A DNA stretch of 64,000 nt from Protonemura montana (lineage: Eukaryota > Arthropoda > Insecta > Plecoptera > Nemouridae), in contig OX387609.1 of the NCBI GenBank assembly GCA_947568835.1, positions 14,191,708-14,255,707 of the forward strand. The letters are read 5' to 3'. The notes under the pieces are model-generated. The model was given only the letters and a program-made list of their open reading frames with translations, did not search any database and was not told the origin of the DNA. Positions 34,624-45,236 of this stretch are shown piece after piece. Positions within the stretch are counted from its first letter, which is position 1, and every line of letters begins with the position of its first letter. The translations under genes were made by a program, and so were the position numbers.

Positions 34624-34812
34624 AGATTTAAAGCAGGGGGAAAATGAACAGTGTACATGCTTTAATCTAAAACAGACGAATAGATAATATAAATTAAATA
34701 TTAAAATGAATATATTTTACAATCCCTCATCGGCAATTACTTAAAACGACTAAACAATGCTAAACAAACTAAACAATGCTAATTCTTCAGTGTTGTTTCT
34801 CCATGGTCACGT

Positions 34813-35739
34813 TCATCCATGATTCCTAATCATCCTACCTAGCTCACTCATCACTTTTTCACTAGGATTACTGGCCGGATGCCGTACCGACGAGTGAACT
34901 ACCTGAATGTTTTCTTTCACTAAGGCGGTAGACCACTGACGCGAACAAAATTGGTTTCCGTTGTCACTCAACAGCTTCTCGCACCTACCTACGTTGACCA
35001 GGTAGTCGCCTGTCAGACGGTTCAAAATCGCCTGCGTCGTTGCCTTCTTCAATGCATAAAGTTTCACATGTTTGGAAAACACGTCTAAAATTACTAACAC
35101 GAAAATCACTCCTCCTCGAGACCTTGGTAATGGGCCGAAAAGGTCTGTTGCCGCGAGCTGATTTGGTCGGTCAGGTAATAGGGATGACATTTCTCCAGCT
35201 AGTGTGTGGGTAAGAATTTTGGCTTTCTGGCTAATTTCACACGATCTTGCTATTTTAACGATATGTCGTCGCATTCTTTGCCAGTGAAAATACTCTCGCA
35301 TTTTGCAAAATATTTTGTATGCCCCGCAATATCCGTACGCCTCATGATAGTTAATCACTAATTGATTTATCAGTGAATGGGGAACACACGCTTTCCATAC
35401 AAGCTTGTATCTCACGCGATGAAACCGCGTGTTTTTGTGAACGATGTTTTCACTTTTCAACTTCTGCTCTGTCGCCGTCGAATCTGAATTCGTTTGCAGC
35501 GCGCTAACGATTACTTTAAATTGTTCGTCAGTTTTCTGTTCTGCCGCTAAAGATTTTACCAACTGTGAAATATTCTCGTTTGGCTCTTTCACGCACGGCT
35601 GTAATTCGTCGATGTGTAATGTCGTGTGATTCGCACTTTCGTGACTGGCTCGTATCTGGACTTCATTGATCACGGCCTCTATGTGTGATGTGTTTTCACA
35701 TATTGTACTAACATGTTCTTTCGGACCTTCGTCCCACAA
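34813..35739 (-). pseudogene. Integrase fragment of the Ty3/gypsy element
   Basis: A 308-residue ORF. Residues 132-170 correspond to the HHCC zinc domain but are degraded (HEAYGYCG has Y at the second His; CEIS has S at the last Cys). The catalytic D,D-35-E core is visible: D199 in ATDLFGPLP, D259 in LSDNGNQF and E294 in NPSEKVMSE. The ORF stops just after the core (MIRNHG), without the usual C-terminal DNA-binding region. Residues 1-110 look like the linker between RNase H and integrase. The damaged zinc finger and missing C-terminus make an active integrase unlikely. Confidence 0.85.
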
Positions 35740-35858
35740 ATCCGCGAGTGGATTTCCTTCGATTCCGATGGAAAATATCCCACACGTGTCTTCTGTTGGT
35801 TCAGTGGTGACTTCCTTCTGGTCGGTCTCGGCTGGCGGCTCGGAAGTCTCAGGCGCAG

Positions 35859-36773
35859 CTACGACTCGTTTCCCGACGTCTCGTGGTCGTCGTCGTTTTC
35901 CCTGGGGGCGTCGTGGCTCTCGGTGTCGTCCTGCGCGGAAAGCTGGTGTACTCTTCTGTGAATTTCGTCTTTTGGCTTGGAACGCCAGTTGTTGTTGCTA
36001 TTGTTGGTGGTGCAGGTATTTCCTCCGTTTGAATTACGCGAGAATCGCGTCGCTTGTCGGTGCGTGGTGTCCACGGCAACCTGTCTGTGGTTGCGTCGTG
36101 ACGCTCCCTCGTCCATTCGCTGCAGGACTTGCAGCAGTTCAGCGGTGGTGCTGATGTTGCTTGCAGCCAGGATATTAAACGTGGTTGCTGGCATCAGAGA
36201 AATGAGCTGTCGGATAAATCGGGCTGGTTCAATTGGTGGTGTGATGTACTTTAGTTTCCCCATCCAATGGATGAGGAACTGGGCCATTGAATTGTGCACT
36301 TCTCTGGAATACACTGAGTTTGTAAACTCTGCGAGAATCGCGTCTTGTTTGTACATCGACCAGTACGTGGATATAAAGGCCTCTTCGAACTCCTTCCACG
36401 TCGCCCACTGGTCAGACATGGCATTCGCCCAGTCTTGCGGGGGGCCGTCGAGTTGATTAATCGCAATCTCGATAATATCTTCGTCATTGTAGTCCGTCAG
36501 GTACTTTTGAAATTGTTTAATGAATTCCTTCGGATGGACCTTACCATCCTCTGCAAAGCGTCGCAGGGTTATTGGTGGCATGGGCAGGGTAGCCGCCGCC
36601 GGTGCGCTCCTCGGAGGTGTGGACGTGCGCTCTTGGGGTGTGACGGGCTGCGGTTGCAAATTGTTTACTTTGGTATTAATCGCGGCCAAAGCTTGCGACA
36701 TGGTTATGAGCGCCTCAGAGATTGTTGCACTCTCTGCAGACATGGTTTCCCGCGTTCGTCGCGTCTTCACCAT
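35859..36773 (-). CDS. gag: Gag protein of the Ty3/gypsy element
   Basis: A 304-residue ORF beginning MVKTRRTRETMS. Residues 70-170 match the retrotransposon Gag pattern (LRRFAEDGKVHPKEFIKQFQ, then DGPPQDWANA, WATWKEFEEAFISTYW). It would form the capsid-like particle. The C-terminal 226-275 stretch is basic and Asn/Arg-rich; no CCHC zinc knuckle is seen, so RNA binding may use the basic tail or the knuckle has been lost in the deletion. The start at 36773 is the first Met after the leader repeats. It is the only intact ORF of the element. Confidence 0.8.
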   Translation of the reverse strand: MVKTRRTRETMSAESATISEALITMSQALAAINTKVNNLQPQPVTPQERTSTPPRSAPAAATLPMPPITLRRFAEDGKVHPKEFIKQFQKYLTDYNDEDIIEIAINQLDGPPQDWANAMSDQWATWKEFEEAFISTYWSMYKQDAILAEFTNSVYSREVHNSMAQFLIHWMGKLKYITPPIEPARFIRQLISLMPATTFNILAASNISTTAELLQVLQRMDEGASRRNHRQVAVDTTHRQATRFSRNSNGGNTCTTNNSNNNWRSKPKDEIHRRVHQLSAQDDTESHDAPRENDDDHETSGNES

Positions 36774-36792
36774 TTTCTGTGGTGTTTACGAG

Positions 36793-37190
36793 TTCGTGCA
36801 ACGCGGACGTAGCACAATTACACAAAATATTGTCAGTTAAGTACGGCGCAGACGCGGCACAATAACACAAAATAGTGTCAGTTTAGTACGGCGCGGACGC
36901 GGCACAATTACAAAAATATTGTCAGTTTAGTACGGCGCGGACGCGGCACAATTACACAAAATATTGTCAGTTTAGTACGGCGCGGACGCGGCACTATTAC
37001 ACAAAATATTGTCAGTTTAGTACGGCGCGGACGCGGCACAATTACAAAAATATTGTCAGTTTAGTACGGCGCGGACGCGGCACAATTACACAAAATATTG
37101 TCAGTTTAGTACGGCGCGGACGCGGCACAATTACACAAAATATTGTCAGTTTAGTACGGCGCGGACGCGGCACAATTACACAAAAACACT
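36793..37190 (-). repeat. 45-bp tandem repeats in the element leader, about 9 copies
   Basis: Between PBS and gag, a TTAGTACGGCGCGGACGCGG plus CACAATTACACAAAATATTG unit repeats at 44-45 bp spacing (GTACGG at 36841, 36886, 36930, 36975, 37020 and onward). Copies differ by very few bases. It is a minisatellite inside the untranslated leader where packaging signals normally lie. Confidence 0.92.
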
Positions 37191-37219
37191 GAAACACGAA
37201 TGAATAATCTGGTTCGATT

Positions 37220-37232
37220 ACGTTGGGCGCCA
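37220..37232 (-). other. Primer-binding site, tRNA-Lys type
   Basis: The minus strand reads TGGCGCCCAACGT one base after the 5' LTR end. TGGCGCC is the usual complement to the 3' end of tRNA-Lys in Ty3/gypsy elements; the exact tRNA is an inference. Confidence 0.7.
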
Positions 37233-37233
37233 A

Positions 37234-37458
37234 TGTAAGGTTTCGCTTATCACAATAAAGAACGAAGCCAAGAGATAGGATGAAAACAATGATTTATTCA
37301 AAGAGATGTTAATCCGGCGGACCGGTGGTACATTCGGAGGACCGAAGTCAACTGCCTCTCCTTGGGGTCGTAGCCCTTTCGGATCGTCTCTGTACCCTAC
37401 CTACCTGCCCTGGTGGAGGGACAGGTTACTAACCGCACAAAGTGGCGGGAACGTTACA
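37234..37458 (-). repeat. 5' LTR (right copy)
   Basis: 225 bp, identical by eye to the 3' LTR. Promoter elements were not clearly identified. Confidence 0.93.
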
Positions 37459-37462
37459 TGTT
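37459..37462. repeat. 4-bp TSD of LTR element, right copy
   Basis: TGTT, matching 34385-34388. Confidence 0.7.
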
Positions 37463-37571
37463 AAACCTCTTGAATGCGTGACTATTCTAGGCTCTACATG
37501 GACACTTTATCAATACCCAGTATTACAATTTTATTAATTCTTGATCAAATTAGATTTAAATTAATTTCTAT

Positions 37572-37655
37572 GACAACAACCAATCACATGCAGTGAAAAG
37601 TCAGCTGTTTCTGAGAGTTAGGAACTTAACTCTGAGTTGAAATTCATTGTAATGT
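37572..37655. mobile_element. Dispersed repeat related to the 92-bp satellite
   Basis: ACCAATCACATGCAGTGAAA followed by GTCAGCTGTTTCTGAGAGTT and AACTCTGAGTTGAAATTC is an inverted relative of the 92-bp unit. A second copy lies in the opposite orientation at about 50935-51045. It may be the parent element of the satellite. Confidence 0.6.
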
Positions 37656-37659
37656 CAGG

Positions 37660-38692
37660 TTTTACCAAAATGTTGAACTATAAGTTGGATCTTTAACTCA
37701 CAGAAATATCTGAATTTCACTGCATGTGATTGGAAGTCGTCATGGCAACAGTTTCAACAAAATGTTCAACTATAAGTTGGATCTCTTGCTCACAGAAACA
37801 TCTGAATTTCACTGCATGTGATTGGAAGTCGTCATGGCAACAGTTTCAACAAAATGTTCAACTATAAGTTGGATCTCTAGCTCACAGAAACATCTGAATT
37901 TCACTGCATGTGATTGGAAGTCGTCATGGCAACAGTTTCAACAAAATGTTCAACTATAAGTTGGATCTCAAGCTCACAGAAACATCTGAATTTCACTGCA
38001 TGTGATTGGAAGTCGTCATGGCAACAGTTTCAACAAAATGTTCAACTATAAGTTGGATCTCTAGCTCACAGAAACATCTGAATTTCACTGCATGTGATTG
38101 GAAGTCGTCATGGCAACAGTTTCAACAAAATGTTGAACTATAAGTTGGATCTCTAGCTCACAGAAACATCTGAATTTCTCTGCATGTGATTGGAAGTCGT
38201 CATGACAACAGTTTCAACAAAATGCTCAACTATAAGTTGGAGCTCTAACTCACAGAAATATCTGAATTTCACTGCATGTGATTGGAAGTCGTCATGGCAA
38301 CAGTTTCAACAAAATGTTCAACTATAAGTTGGATCTCTAGCTCACAGAAACATCTGAATTTCACTGCATGTGATTGGAAGTCGTCATGGCAACAGTTTCA
38401 ACAAAATGTTGAACTATAAGTTGGATCTCTAGCTCACAGAAACATCTGAATTTCTCTGCATGTGATTGGAAGTCGTCATGGCAACAGTTCCAACAAAATG
38501 TTGAACTATAAGTTGGATCTCTAGCTCACAGAAACATCTGAATTTCACTGCATGTGATTGGAAGTCGTCATGACAACAGTTTCAACAAAATGCTCAACTT
38601 TAAGTTGGAGCTATAACTCACAGAAACATCTGAATTTCACTGCGTGTGATTGGAAGTCGTCATGGCAACAGTTTCAGCTAACTTATCAACTA
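37660..38692. repeat. 92-bp minisatellite, about 11 copies (array 1)
   Basis: TATAAGTTGGATCTCTAGCT starts near 37771, 37863 and 37955 and onward at 92 bp. Every unit contains TTTCACTGCATGTGATTGGA and GTCGTCATGGCAACAGTTTC. A four-copy array of the same unit lies at 58335-58722. No ORF runs through it. Confidence 0.95.
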
Positions 38693-39710
38693 GAAGGCGA
38701 GATTTTGGTAAAACCGGGAGCAAAGCAAGAGTAGCAAACTCCATCGAAAGCAAACCAGGATGAAACCTGGCAGAAAAGCGACCGTCTAGTGGCATGGCGA
38801 AGCAGAAAGCCCCCACAACCGAGCGTATATCTCTAATGGCAGTGTTATCGACCGCCGCCCCCTCGGTCCACCCCCGCCCGCCCCCGCGCCGAAACGGGCG
38901 GTGCATGCAAATGAGCTCACGGCGTCGACGCCACCCCACCCCCTATGTCCCCACCCCCCCGAGTAGCGTTGGCTGGAAGACGCTTGGACAAAGGCAAGGC
39001 TTGAAGCTGGGTTGGCACCGGCAGCATGTTTTTATACATTTAGGTGCGGAGGTTTGCTGGTAAGATTGCGTTGCGTTGGCAAATGTGCGCATAGAAAATT
39101 GTAGGATAGTTTTATTTTTTGCGTTTTCTGTTGTCGGTATTTGATTTTTGGGAAAATCGCTGCTGATTTTTTCTAAATGTGAACGCTGTGTGTTAAGGAG
39201 AATGTCATTTTGACAGATTTTTAAGCGAACATAGAAAAATACCAACCGTTTTTACTTGTACTTGTATGATATAACCTAACCTAACTTACACTAGGAGAAT
39301 ATTTTCAACACGTATTCAACATTCAATGCGGTTGCTTGGCAAATCTTTTTCAATCAAAATCCCACAGAAACGAAAGCATCGCGATATTTTCCTGTTATCT
39401 GTACTTTTTTACCATTAACTAAATCCAATTAACAAATAAATTCTGTATCAAAATGATGTCTCTAAAAAATGCAAATCGAACTTTCCTTCTGTGAACGTGC
39501 AATGTTTGAAAAATCAGGCAAAAGTCATTTGAACAAATTAATTGATCGTGACTTTCCTGGCAATAACGGTGTAAATTCAAATTAAAAAAAGGAATTTCGT
39601 AGTTACAAAATCGGTACTGTGTTTTCAAGATGGTGGCCTATCATTCAAGGAAGCTAAATTGTTAGTTATTTTTATTATCGCTCTTAGAAGCCATTCTCAA
39701 TTCCACGTGG
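38693..39710. other. Unannotated interval with a CpG-rich patch
   Basis: No supported gene. 38770-38965 is C- and CpG-rich and contains ATGCAAAT (38905-38912), a POU-octamer match. The rest is AT-rich. Confidence 0.4.
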
Positions 39711-41456
39711 TCACCGAGACCAAGTAGGTAAGACCGTGACCAAGTAGGCAAGACCGTGACCAAGTAGGCAAGACCGTGACCAAGTAGGCAAGACAGAGAC
39801 CAAGTAGGCAAGACCGTGACCAAGTAGGCAAGACAGAGACCAAGTAGGCAAGACCGAGACCAAGTAGGCAAGACCGAGACCAAGTAGGCAAGACCGAGAC
39901 CAAGTAGGCAAGACCGAGACCAAGTAGGCAAGACCGTGACCAAGTAGGCAAGACCGTGACCAAGTAGGCAAGACCGAGACCAAGTAGGCAAAACCGAGAC
40001 CAAGTAGGCAAGACCAAGACCAAGTAGGCAAGACCGAGACCAAGTAGGCAAGACCAAGACCAAGTAGGCAAGACAGAGACCAAGTAGGCAAGACCGTGAC
40101 CAAGTAGGCAAGACCTAGACCAAGTAGGCAAGACCAAGACCAAGTAGGCAAGACCGAGACCAAGTAGGCAAGACCGAGACCAAGTAGGCAAGACCGAGAC
40201 CGAGTAGGCAAGACCAAGACCTAGTAGGCAAGACCGTGACCAAGTAGGTAAGACCGAGACCAAGTAGGTAAGACAGAGACCAAGTAGGCAAGACCGTGAC
40301 CAAGTAGGCAAGACCGTGACCAAGTAGGCAAGACCGAGACCAAGTAGGCAAGACAGAGACCAAGTAGGCAAGACCGAGACCAAGTAGGCAAGACATAGAC
40401 CAAGTAGGCAAGACCGAGACCAAGTGGGCAAGACCGAGACCAAGTAGGCAAGACCGTGACCAAGTAGGTAAGACCGAGACCAAGTAGGCAAGACCGAGAC
40501 CAAGTAGGTAAGATCGAGACCTAGTAGGCAAGACCAAGACCTAGTAGGCAAGACCGAGACCAAGTAGGCAAGACCGAGACCAAGTAGGCAAGACAGAGAC
40601 CAAGTAGGCAAGACCGAGACCAAGTGGGCAAGACCGAGACCAAGTAGGCAAGACCTAGTCCAAGTAGGCAAGACCAAGACCAAGTAGGTAAGATCGAGAC
40701 CTAGTAGGCAAGACCAAGACCTAGTAGGCAAGACCGAGACCAAGTAGGCAAGACCGAGACCAAGTAGGCAAGACCGAGACCAAGTAGGCAAGACCGAGAC
40801 CAAGTAGGCAAGACCGAGACCAAGTAGGCAAGACCGAGACCAAGTAGGCAAGACCGAGACCAAGTAGGCAAGACCGTGACCAAGTAGGCAAGACCGTGAC
40901 CAAGTAGGCAAGACCGAAACCAAGTAGGCAAGACCGAGACCAAGTAGGCAAGACTGAGACCAAGTAGGCAAGACCGAGGCCAAGTAGGCAAGACCGAGAC
41001 CAAGTAGGCAAGACCGTGACCAAGTAGGCAAGACCGAAACCAAGTAGGCAAGACCGAGACCAAGTAGGCAAGACCGCGACCAAGTAGGCAAGACCGCGAC
41101 CAAGTAGGCAAGACCGAGGCCAAGTAGGCAAGACCGAGACCAAGTAGGCAAGACCGAGGCCAAGTAGGCAAGACCGCGACCAAGTAGGCAAGACCGCGAC
41201 CAAGTAGGCAAGACCAAGGCCAAGTAGGCAAGACCGAGACCAAGTAGGCAAGACCGAGACCAAGTAGGCAAGACCGTGACCAAGTAGGCAAGACCGAAAC
41301 CAAGTAGGCAAGATCGAGACCAAGTAGGCAAGACCGAGACCAAGTAGGCAAGACCGAGACCAAGTAGGCAAGACCAAGACCAAGTAGGCAAGACCGCGAC
41401 CAAGTAGGCAAGACCGTGACCAAGTAGGCAAGACCGAAACCAAGTAGGCAAGACCA
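39711..41456. repeat. 20-bp minisatellite, about 87 copies
   Basis: The unit CAAGTAGGCAAGACCGAGAC repeats for 1.75 kb, with variants at the GAGAC/GTGAC/GCGAC/GAAAC positions and rare AAGTGGGC or GTAAGA forms. No stop codon falls in any minus-strand frame of the unit, and 3 x 20 = 60 bp gives a 20-residue super-period (LPTWSRSCLLGLGLAYLVSV), so a 592-residue ORF is expected by chance. It is the largest tandem array in the window. Confidence 0.96.
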
Positions 41457-42024
41457 ATTGTCTCATTTGTATCAATTGGCAACAATAGAGATATCGATCT
41501 TGATGTTGTTGTCAAAATCAATAAAAACCCTAAGAATCACCCCACAAGTATCGAATACCAATCGAGTATCGAAGAAATAAGATACTTGACAGGTAGATAC
41601 TTAAATTCGTGCCCGTGTGAGTATCCCAGCGACACCCTCCATGTCACTCTCCTGTGACCCTGCCCTCGGCCACGCTACCGAACCCAACGCATGGTGCATA
41701 TATTTGCAATAACGTAACTAGGGCCATGCCGAGCGGGTTGCGTAGCGAGGCAGGGGTAGCTCATGAAATATGCAGTGGCTGATGGTGGCGCCTCGGCGCG
41801 GGGTCGAGGGAAAGTACTCGCTCGCTGTATAAAATGTAGGACTTTGTTCGTGGGGCTTTGTTGGCAACCTAAAGTGGATGTGGCTGAATGGATGTCTGGA
41901 CGTTGCTTCATTGGTTTTATTGGTGTTATCATTTTGTTATGTCGGTGTTTCGAGAGGTTTGTTTCAAATCAGGTCATAATGTTGCTGCTGTCGTTTGGGT
42001 GAATAGGTTATTTGTTATTTTATT
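41457..42024. other. Unannotated interval
   Basis: No supported gene. About 41680-41850 is CpG-rich, with short ORFs on both strands and no recognisable domain. Confidence 0.45.
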
Positions 42025-42635
42025 TATTTGTGGTGTTTAACGACGCACTGTTTTGATATCTGGCCATGCGGCACTGCTCTAATAGCGTCGGTGAATGAGT
42101 GAATGATGATGAACCTAACACAAACAAGAAGGGAGGAGGGTAAACTCGGTGCCGGCAAGTAGCTTACTCCTGTTGAACAGCACCTAGGGGACCACCGGCT
42201 TAACGTCCCTTCCGAAGGACGGTACAACGCGAACAACAGGATTCCTCCACAAATCCATGCTGTCGAGAGGTTGATAAGCAAGGCGAGTGAAGTTGCTTTA
42301 CTAACTTTCATCCCTCCAACCTCTCTCCCGAACAGAACTGGTCATGTGTATGATGGTCACCCATCCAATACCTGACCCAGCGCAGTGTTGCTTAACTTTC
42401 ATCCGTCCAACTTCTCTCCCGAACAGAACTGGTCATGTGTATGATGGTCACTCATTCAATACCTGACCCAGCGCAGTGTTGCTTAACTATCATCCCTCCG
42501 ACCTCTTTCCCTAACAGAACTGGTCATGTGTATGATGGTCACCCATCCAATACCTGACCCAGCGTAGTGTTGCTTAACTTCGGTGATCTCATGAGAACCT
42601 GTGTTTCCAACATGCCAATTACCGTTCTGTTTGGG
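42025..42635 (-). mobile_element. 5S-headed SINE, three VNTR units
   Basis: The left tail is TTATTTATTTGTGGTG then GTTTAACGACGCACTG. The body keeps the MKVSKATSLALLINLSTAW ORF (42024-42311). Three 91-bp units follow, and a 5S-like head ends at about 42635 (head base changes: AACCTGTGTTTCCAACATG). A TSD was not confirmed. Confidence 0.88.
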
Positions 42636-42734
42636 AATTATAGTTCAGAGCTGTTATTCTTGGTAGATACGGTTCTATGTATAATTTTAATTTGCCTGGT
42701 GAATTTTGTTAATCTGATGGTTCTTAGAATCATG

Positions 42735-43050
42735 TCTACTTGATTTAACACTAGTTTTAACAAAAACTATTTCAACTGGGTTTTGGCATGGTACCTATAT
42801 TTTAATGTTATCTTTTAATGGTACTGGAAACTGACATTTTTTAATTAATGAGATTTTAAATTGAAATGTAGTTAAGATAGTTTTTAGACTCATTTCTACA
42901 TTATCTTAACTTAGCACTAGTTTTGACAAAAACCATTTGAACTGGGTTTTGAATGCTAAGTGAAAATTGTCAGGACTGCTCTTACCCTTGATAAAGTAAC
43001 AGGTACAAGTTACGAAACGCCGGGAAATTTAATTGTTATTTTTCTAATTT
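42735..43050. mobile_element. Penelope-like element ends
   Basis: It carries CATGTCTACTTGATTTAACA, AACTGGGTTTTGAATGCTAA and, at about 42986, TTGATAAAGTAACAGGTAC then AAGTTACGAAACGCCGGG. These are the same blocks as in the inverted remnant at 21.9 kb. There is no coding region. Confidence 0.55.
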
Positions 43051-43204
43051 GCATTTCTATCTGCAGCAACGGGTTTTTTTTTTAAATTATAAAAACAAGA
43101 TTACCACAATAATAAGTTGTGAAATACCAAATTTCAGTGTTTAATTTTCATTTTTTGGGAGCCGTACGTAATGATAAATCAGAAACACAAATCAAATCGT
43201 TGCT

Positions 43205-43345
43205 TTCTGTTAAAAAAGCACTATTTTAAAACTGGGTTTCGAAATTAAAAAAACTTAGCATTAAAAACCCAGTTTTTAGGGGGTTTTTTTAGTTTCAAAA
43301 CTAGTGCTTCTGTCAGATAAAGTAGCCATGAGTCAAAAACCTAAT
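43205..43345. mobile_element. Penelope-like foldback fragment
   Basis: AAACTGGGTTTCGAAATT and an inverted copy near AACCCAGTTTTTAGG, followed by AAAACTAGTGCTTCTGTCAG and AGTCAAAAACC, match the terminal blocks of the family. Confidence 0.5.
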
Positions 43346-43468
43346 TTTTTAACTTTTATTTCATATTTATAATACAATTAATTAGATGTATATTATTTCA
43401 ATTAATTACAAAAACCCTGTCGCATGCAAAATATCGACATTAATTCAAACTCTTGTCTTTGTTCCAGG
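43346..43468. other. AT-rich sequence before a candidate exon
   Basis: Ends in the pyrimidine tract CTCTTGTCTTTGTTCCAG, a good splice acceptor. Confidence 0.35.
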
Positions 43469-43509
43469 CCACGTGCCAGTCTGGAAGTTACGTCCCACCC
43501 GCCAAAAGG
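43469..43509 (+). other. Candidate 41-nt microexon
   Basis: TTGTCTTTGTTCCAG|GCCACG marks the acceptor (AG at 43467-43468) and CCAAAAG|GTACGT the donor at 43510. All three frames are open; frame 1 reads ATCQSGSYVPPAK and frame 3 HVPVWKLRPTRQK. It is GC-richer than its surroundings. Splicing from 6517-6550 would be phase-compatible (HVPVWKLRPTRQK frame). No homologous protein is recognised. Confidence 0.35.
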
Positions 43510-44057
43510 TACGTTGACCCCACCCTTTAATCTCTTCCCTCTAATCCCGACCCAGCAAAACTAACCATTGAGAAGTTGCCAGTGAATGACCACCAGATCG
43601 CATTGTAATCAACTTGAACCCGGCACCTCCACCAGTAGGATGTAGAACGCGCGTGCAAATTTTATCACCACTTCCGCTCAATTCCAGACCAACCATTCAT
43701 AAAGTTTTCAAATTTAATCGGTTTATAATTGTTGCTACGATTGTTATTAGGATAAGACGCTGAACAATCAAATGCGATTGGTTATCGTGGAAAATAAGTT
43801 TTGATTAAACTTTATCCGTCTTAGCTTTTCATTCATAACAAAGTGAAACTACTTGAAGTAGATTTACTTGCAGCTGAGTTTATAAGCTGTTTCACTTGTC
43901 TAACACGTTATTGTAATAATCTTTAAAATACTGCTTCATGTTTTAATATATTTGTTTTTAAGCTTGTATATGCTTTAAACCTGGCACCTCCACTTACAAA
44001 AAATCAGCACAAGCAAATTACCGCTATGATTCCCTGATTCCCAAGCTCTGATTCCCA
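43510..44057. other. Unannotated interval
   Basis: Apart from two similar AACCCGGCACCTCCAC/AACCTGGCACCTCCAC motifs (about 43617 and 43979), nothing is recognised. Confidence 0.4.
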
Positions 44058-44677
44058 GTTAACTGATTGATTTGTAGTGTTTAACGACGCATTGTTTTGA
44101 CGACGGACCCTGCGGCACTGGTCTAATGGCGTAGGTGAATGAGTAGATGATTATGATGATGAACCTAACCTAGTCTAGAAGGGAGGAAGGTAAACTCGGT
44201 GTCGGCACGTAGTCTACTCCTGTCGAAGACCAAGGGGACCACCGGCTTAACGTCCCTTCCGAAGGACGGTACAACGCGAACAACAAGATTTCTCCTCAAA
44301 TCCATGCTGTCGAGAGGTTGATAAGCAAGGCGAGTGAAGTTGCTGTACTAACTTTCATCCCTCCAACCTCTCTCCCGAACAGAACTGGTAATGTGCATGA
44401 TGGTTACCCATCCAATAACTGACCCAGCGCAGTTTTGCTTAACTTTCATCCCTCTAACCTCTCTCCCGAACAGAACTGGTCATGTGTATGATGGTCACCC
44501 ATCCAATACCTGACCCAGTGCAGTGTTGCTTAACTTTCATCCCTCTAACCTCTCTCCCGAACAGAACTGGTCATGTGTATGATGGTCACCCATCCAATAC
44601 CTGACCCAGCGCAGTGTTGTTTAACTTCGGTGATCTCACGAGGACCAGTTTTTCCAACACGGCAAACCATTCGGTTA
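44058..44677 (-). mobile_element. 5S-headed SINE, three VNTR units, 9-bp TSD
   Basis: The left tail is TTGATTTGTAGTG then GTTTAACGACGCATTG; the right end is the 5S-like head. TGATTCCCA lies at 44049-44057 and 44678-44686, consistent with a 9-bp target-site duplication, though ATTCCC-like motifs are frequent just upstream. Three 91-bp units are present. Confidence 0.85.
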
Positions 44678-44934
44678 TGATTCCCAACTATGATTTCTTA
44701 GCTGCAATTGTAACCGTTTTAGCTTTAAATTTAATAATCACATTTTACCATCAAAACTCATTGACTTAAAAACTAGTACAACAAAACCCTCGTAAACAGA
44801 AATTTGAATAGAAAAATTCGACCCAATTTTTTTAAGTAATAAAAATATTCATGAAGTCCAAGCTGCTTGACAACAACATCGCCTTTGTTCCCGTCGATTA
44901 CAAGCAATAGTAAAATATTTGTTAAAACAAGTGA

Positions 44935-45020
44935 ATGAAACCCCGAATCACAGGCGAGCTCGGCCATAGCGTGACCGGTCACTAGTTGGAGCTTGGGTTC
45001 GATTCCAGGGCGCGATAAAA
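44935..45020 (+). mobile_element. tRNA-like SINE head
   Basis: GAGCTCGGCCATAGCGTGAC resembles a D arm/A box. Downstream, GGGTTCGATTCCAGG (B box at 44995-45006) is near-canonical. The anticodon arm is not recognisable. Confidence 0.45.
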
Positions 45021-45099
45021 CGACGTGGTTTTTTAACGAGGAATTCGTAATTTTACAGATTATCACGCTTGCCGCCGGGCATACCTGAATGACCCCCCC

Positions 45100-45120
45100 T
45101 TGTGTCCCCCCCCCCCCCAC
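45100..45120. repeat. Poly-C run
   Basis: A run of C follows TGTGTC; it is one of several homopolymer C/G tracts in the window. Confidence 0.8.
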
Positions 45121-45236
45121 AGGTTTTACAGCCGCACGGGGGGTTCTTTTACGCTTTTATGTGTTTTTGTTTCTGGGTGGCGTGATTACGAATTGAGGTC
45201 GATTCGGCTAAAAGGGGTTTTTGCTTTTCAAGTTTT

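Larger units (their letters stand above)
34389..37458 (-). mobile_element. Non-autonomous Ty3/gypsy-type LTR retrotransposon
   Basis: The element is 3,070 bp in minus orientation: 225-bp LTRs, a Lys-type PBS, a 45-bp-repeat leader, gag, an integrase fragment, a polypurine tract and a 3' LTR. Protease, reverse transcriptase and RNase H are missing; only about 120 bp separate the gag stop and the first Met of the integrase ORF. By eye the two LTRs are identical over 225 bp and a 4-bp TSD is present. The insertion is therefore recent even though the element cannot replicate alone. It must have been copied in trans by a complete relative, if the deletion preceded insertion. Confidence 0.92.

Noticed and set aside
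39697-41475. 592-residue minus-strand ORF as a protein gene
   Set aside because: Explained by a 20-bp unit with no stop codon in any minus-strand frame; three overlapping ORFs run over the same array.
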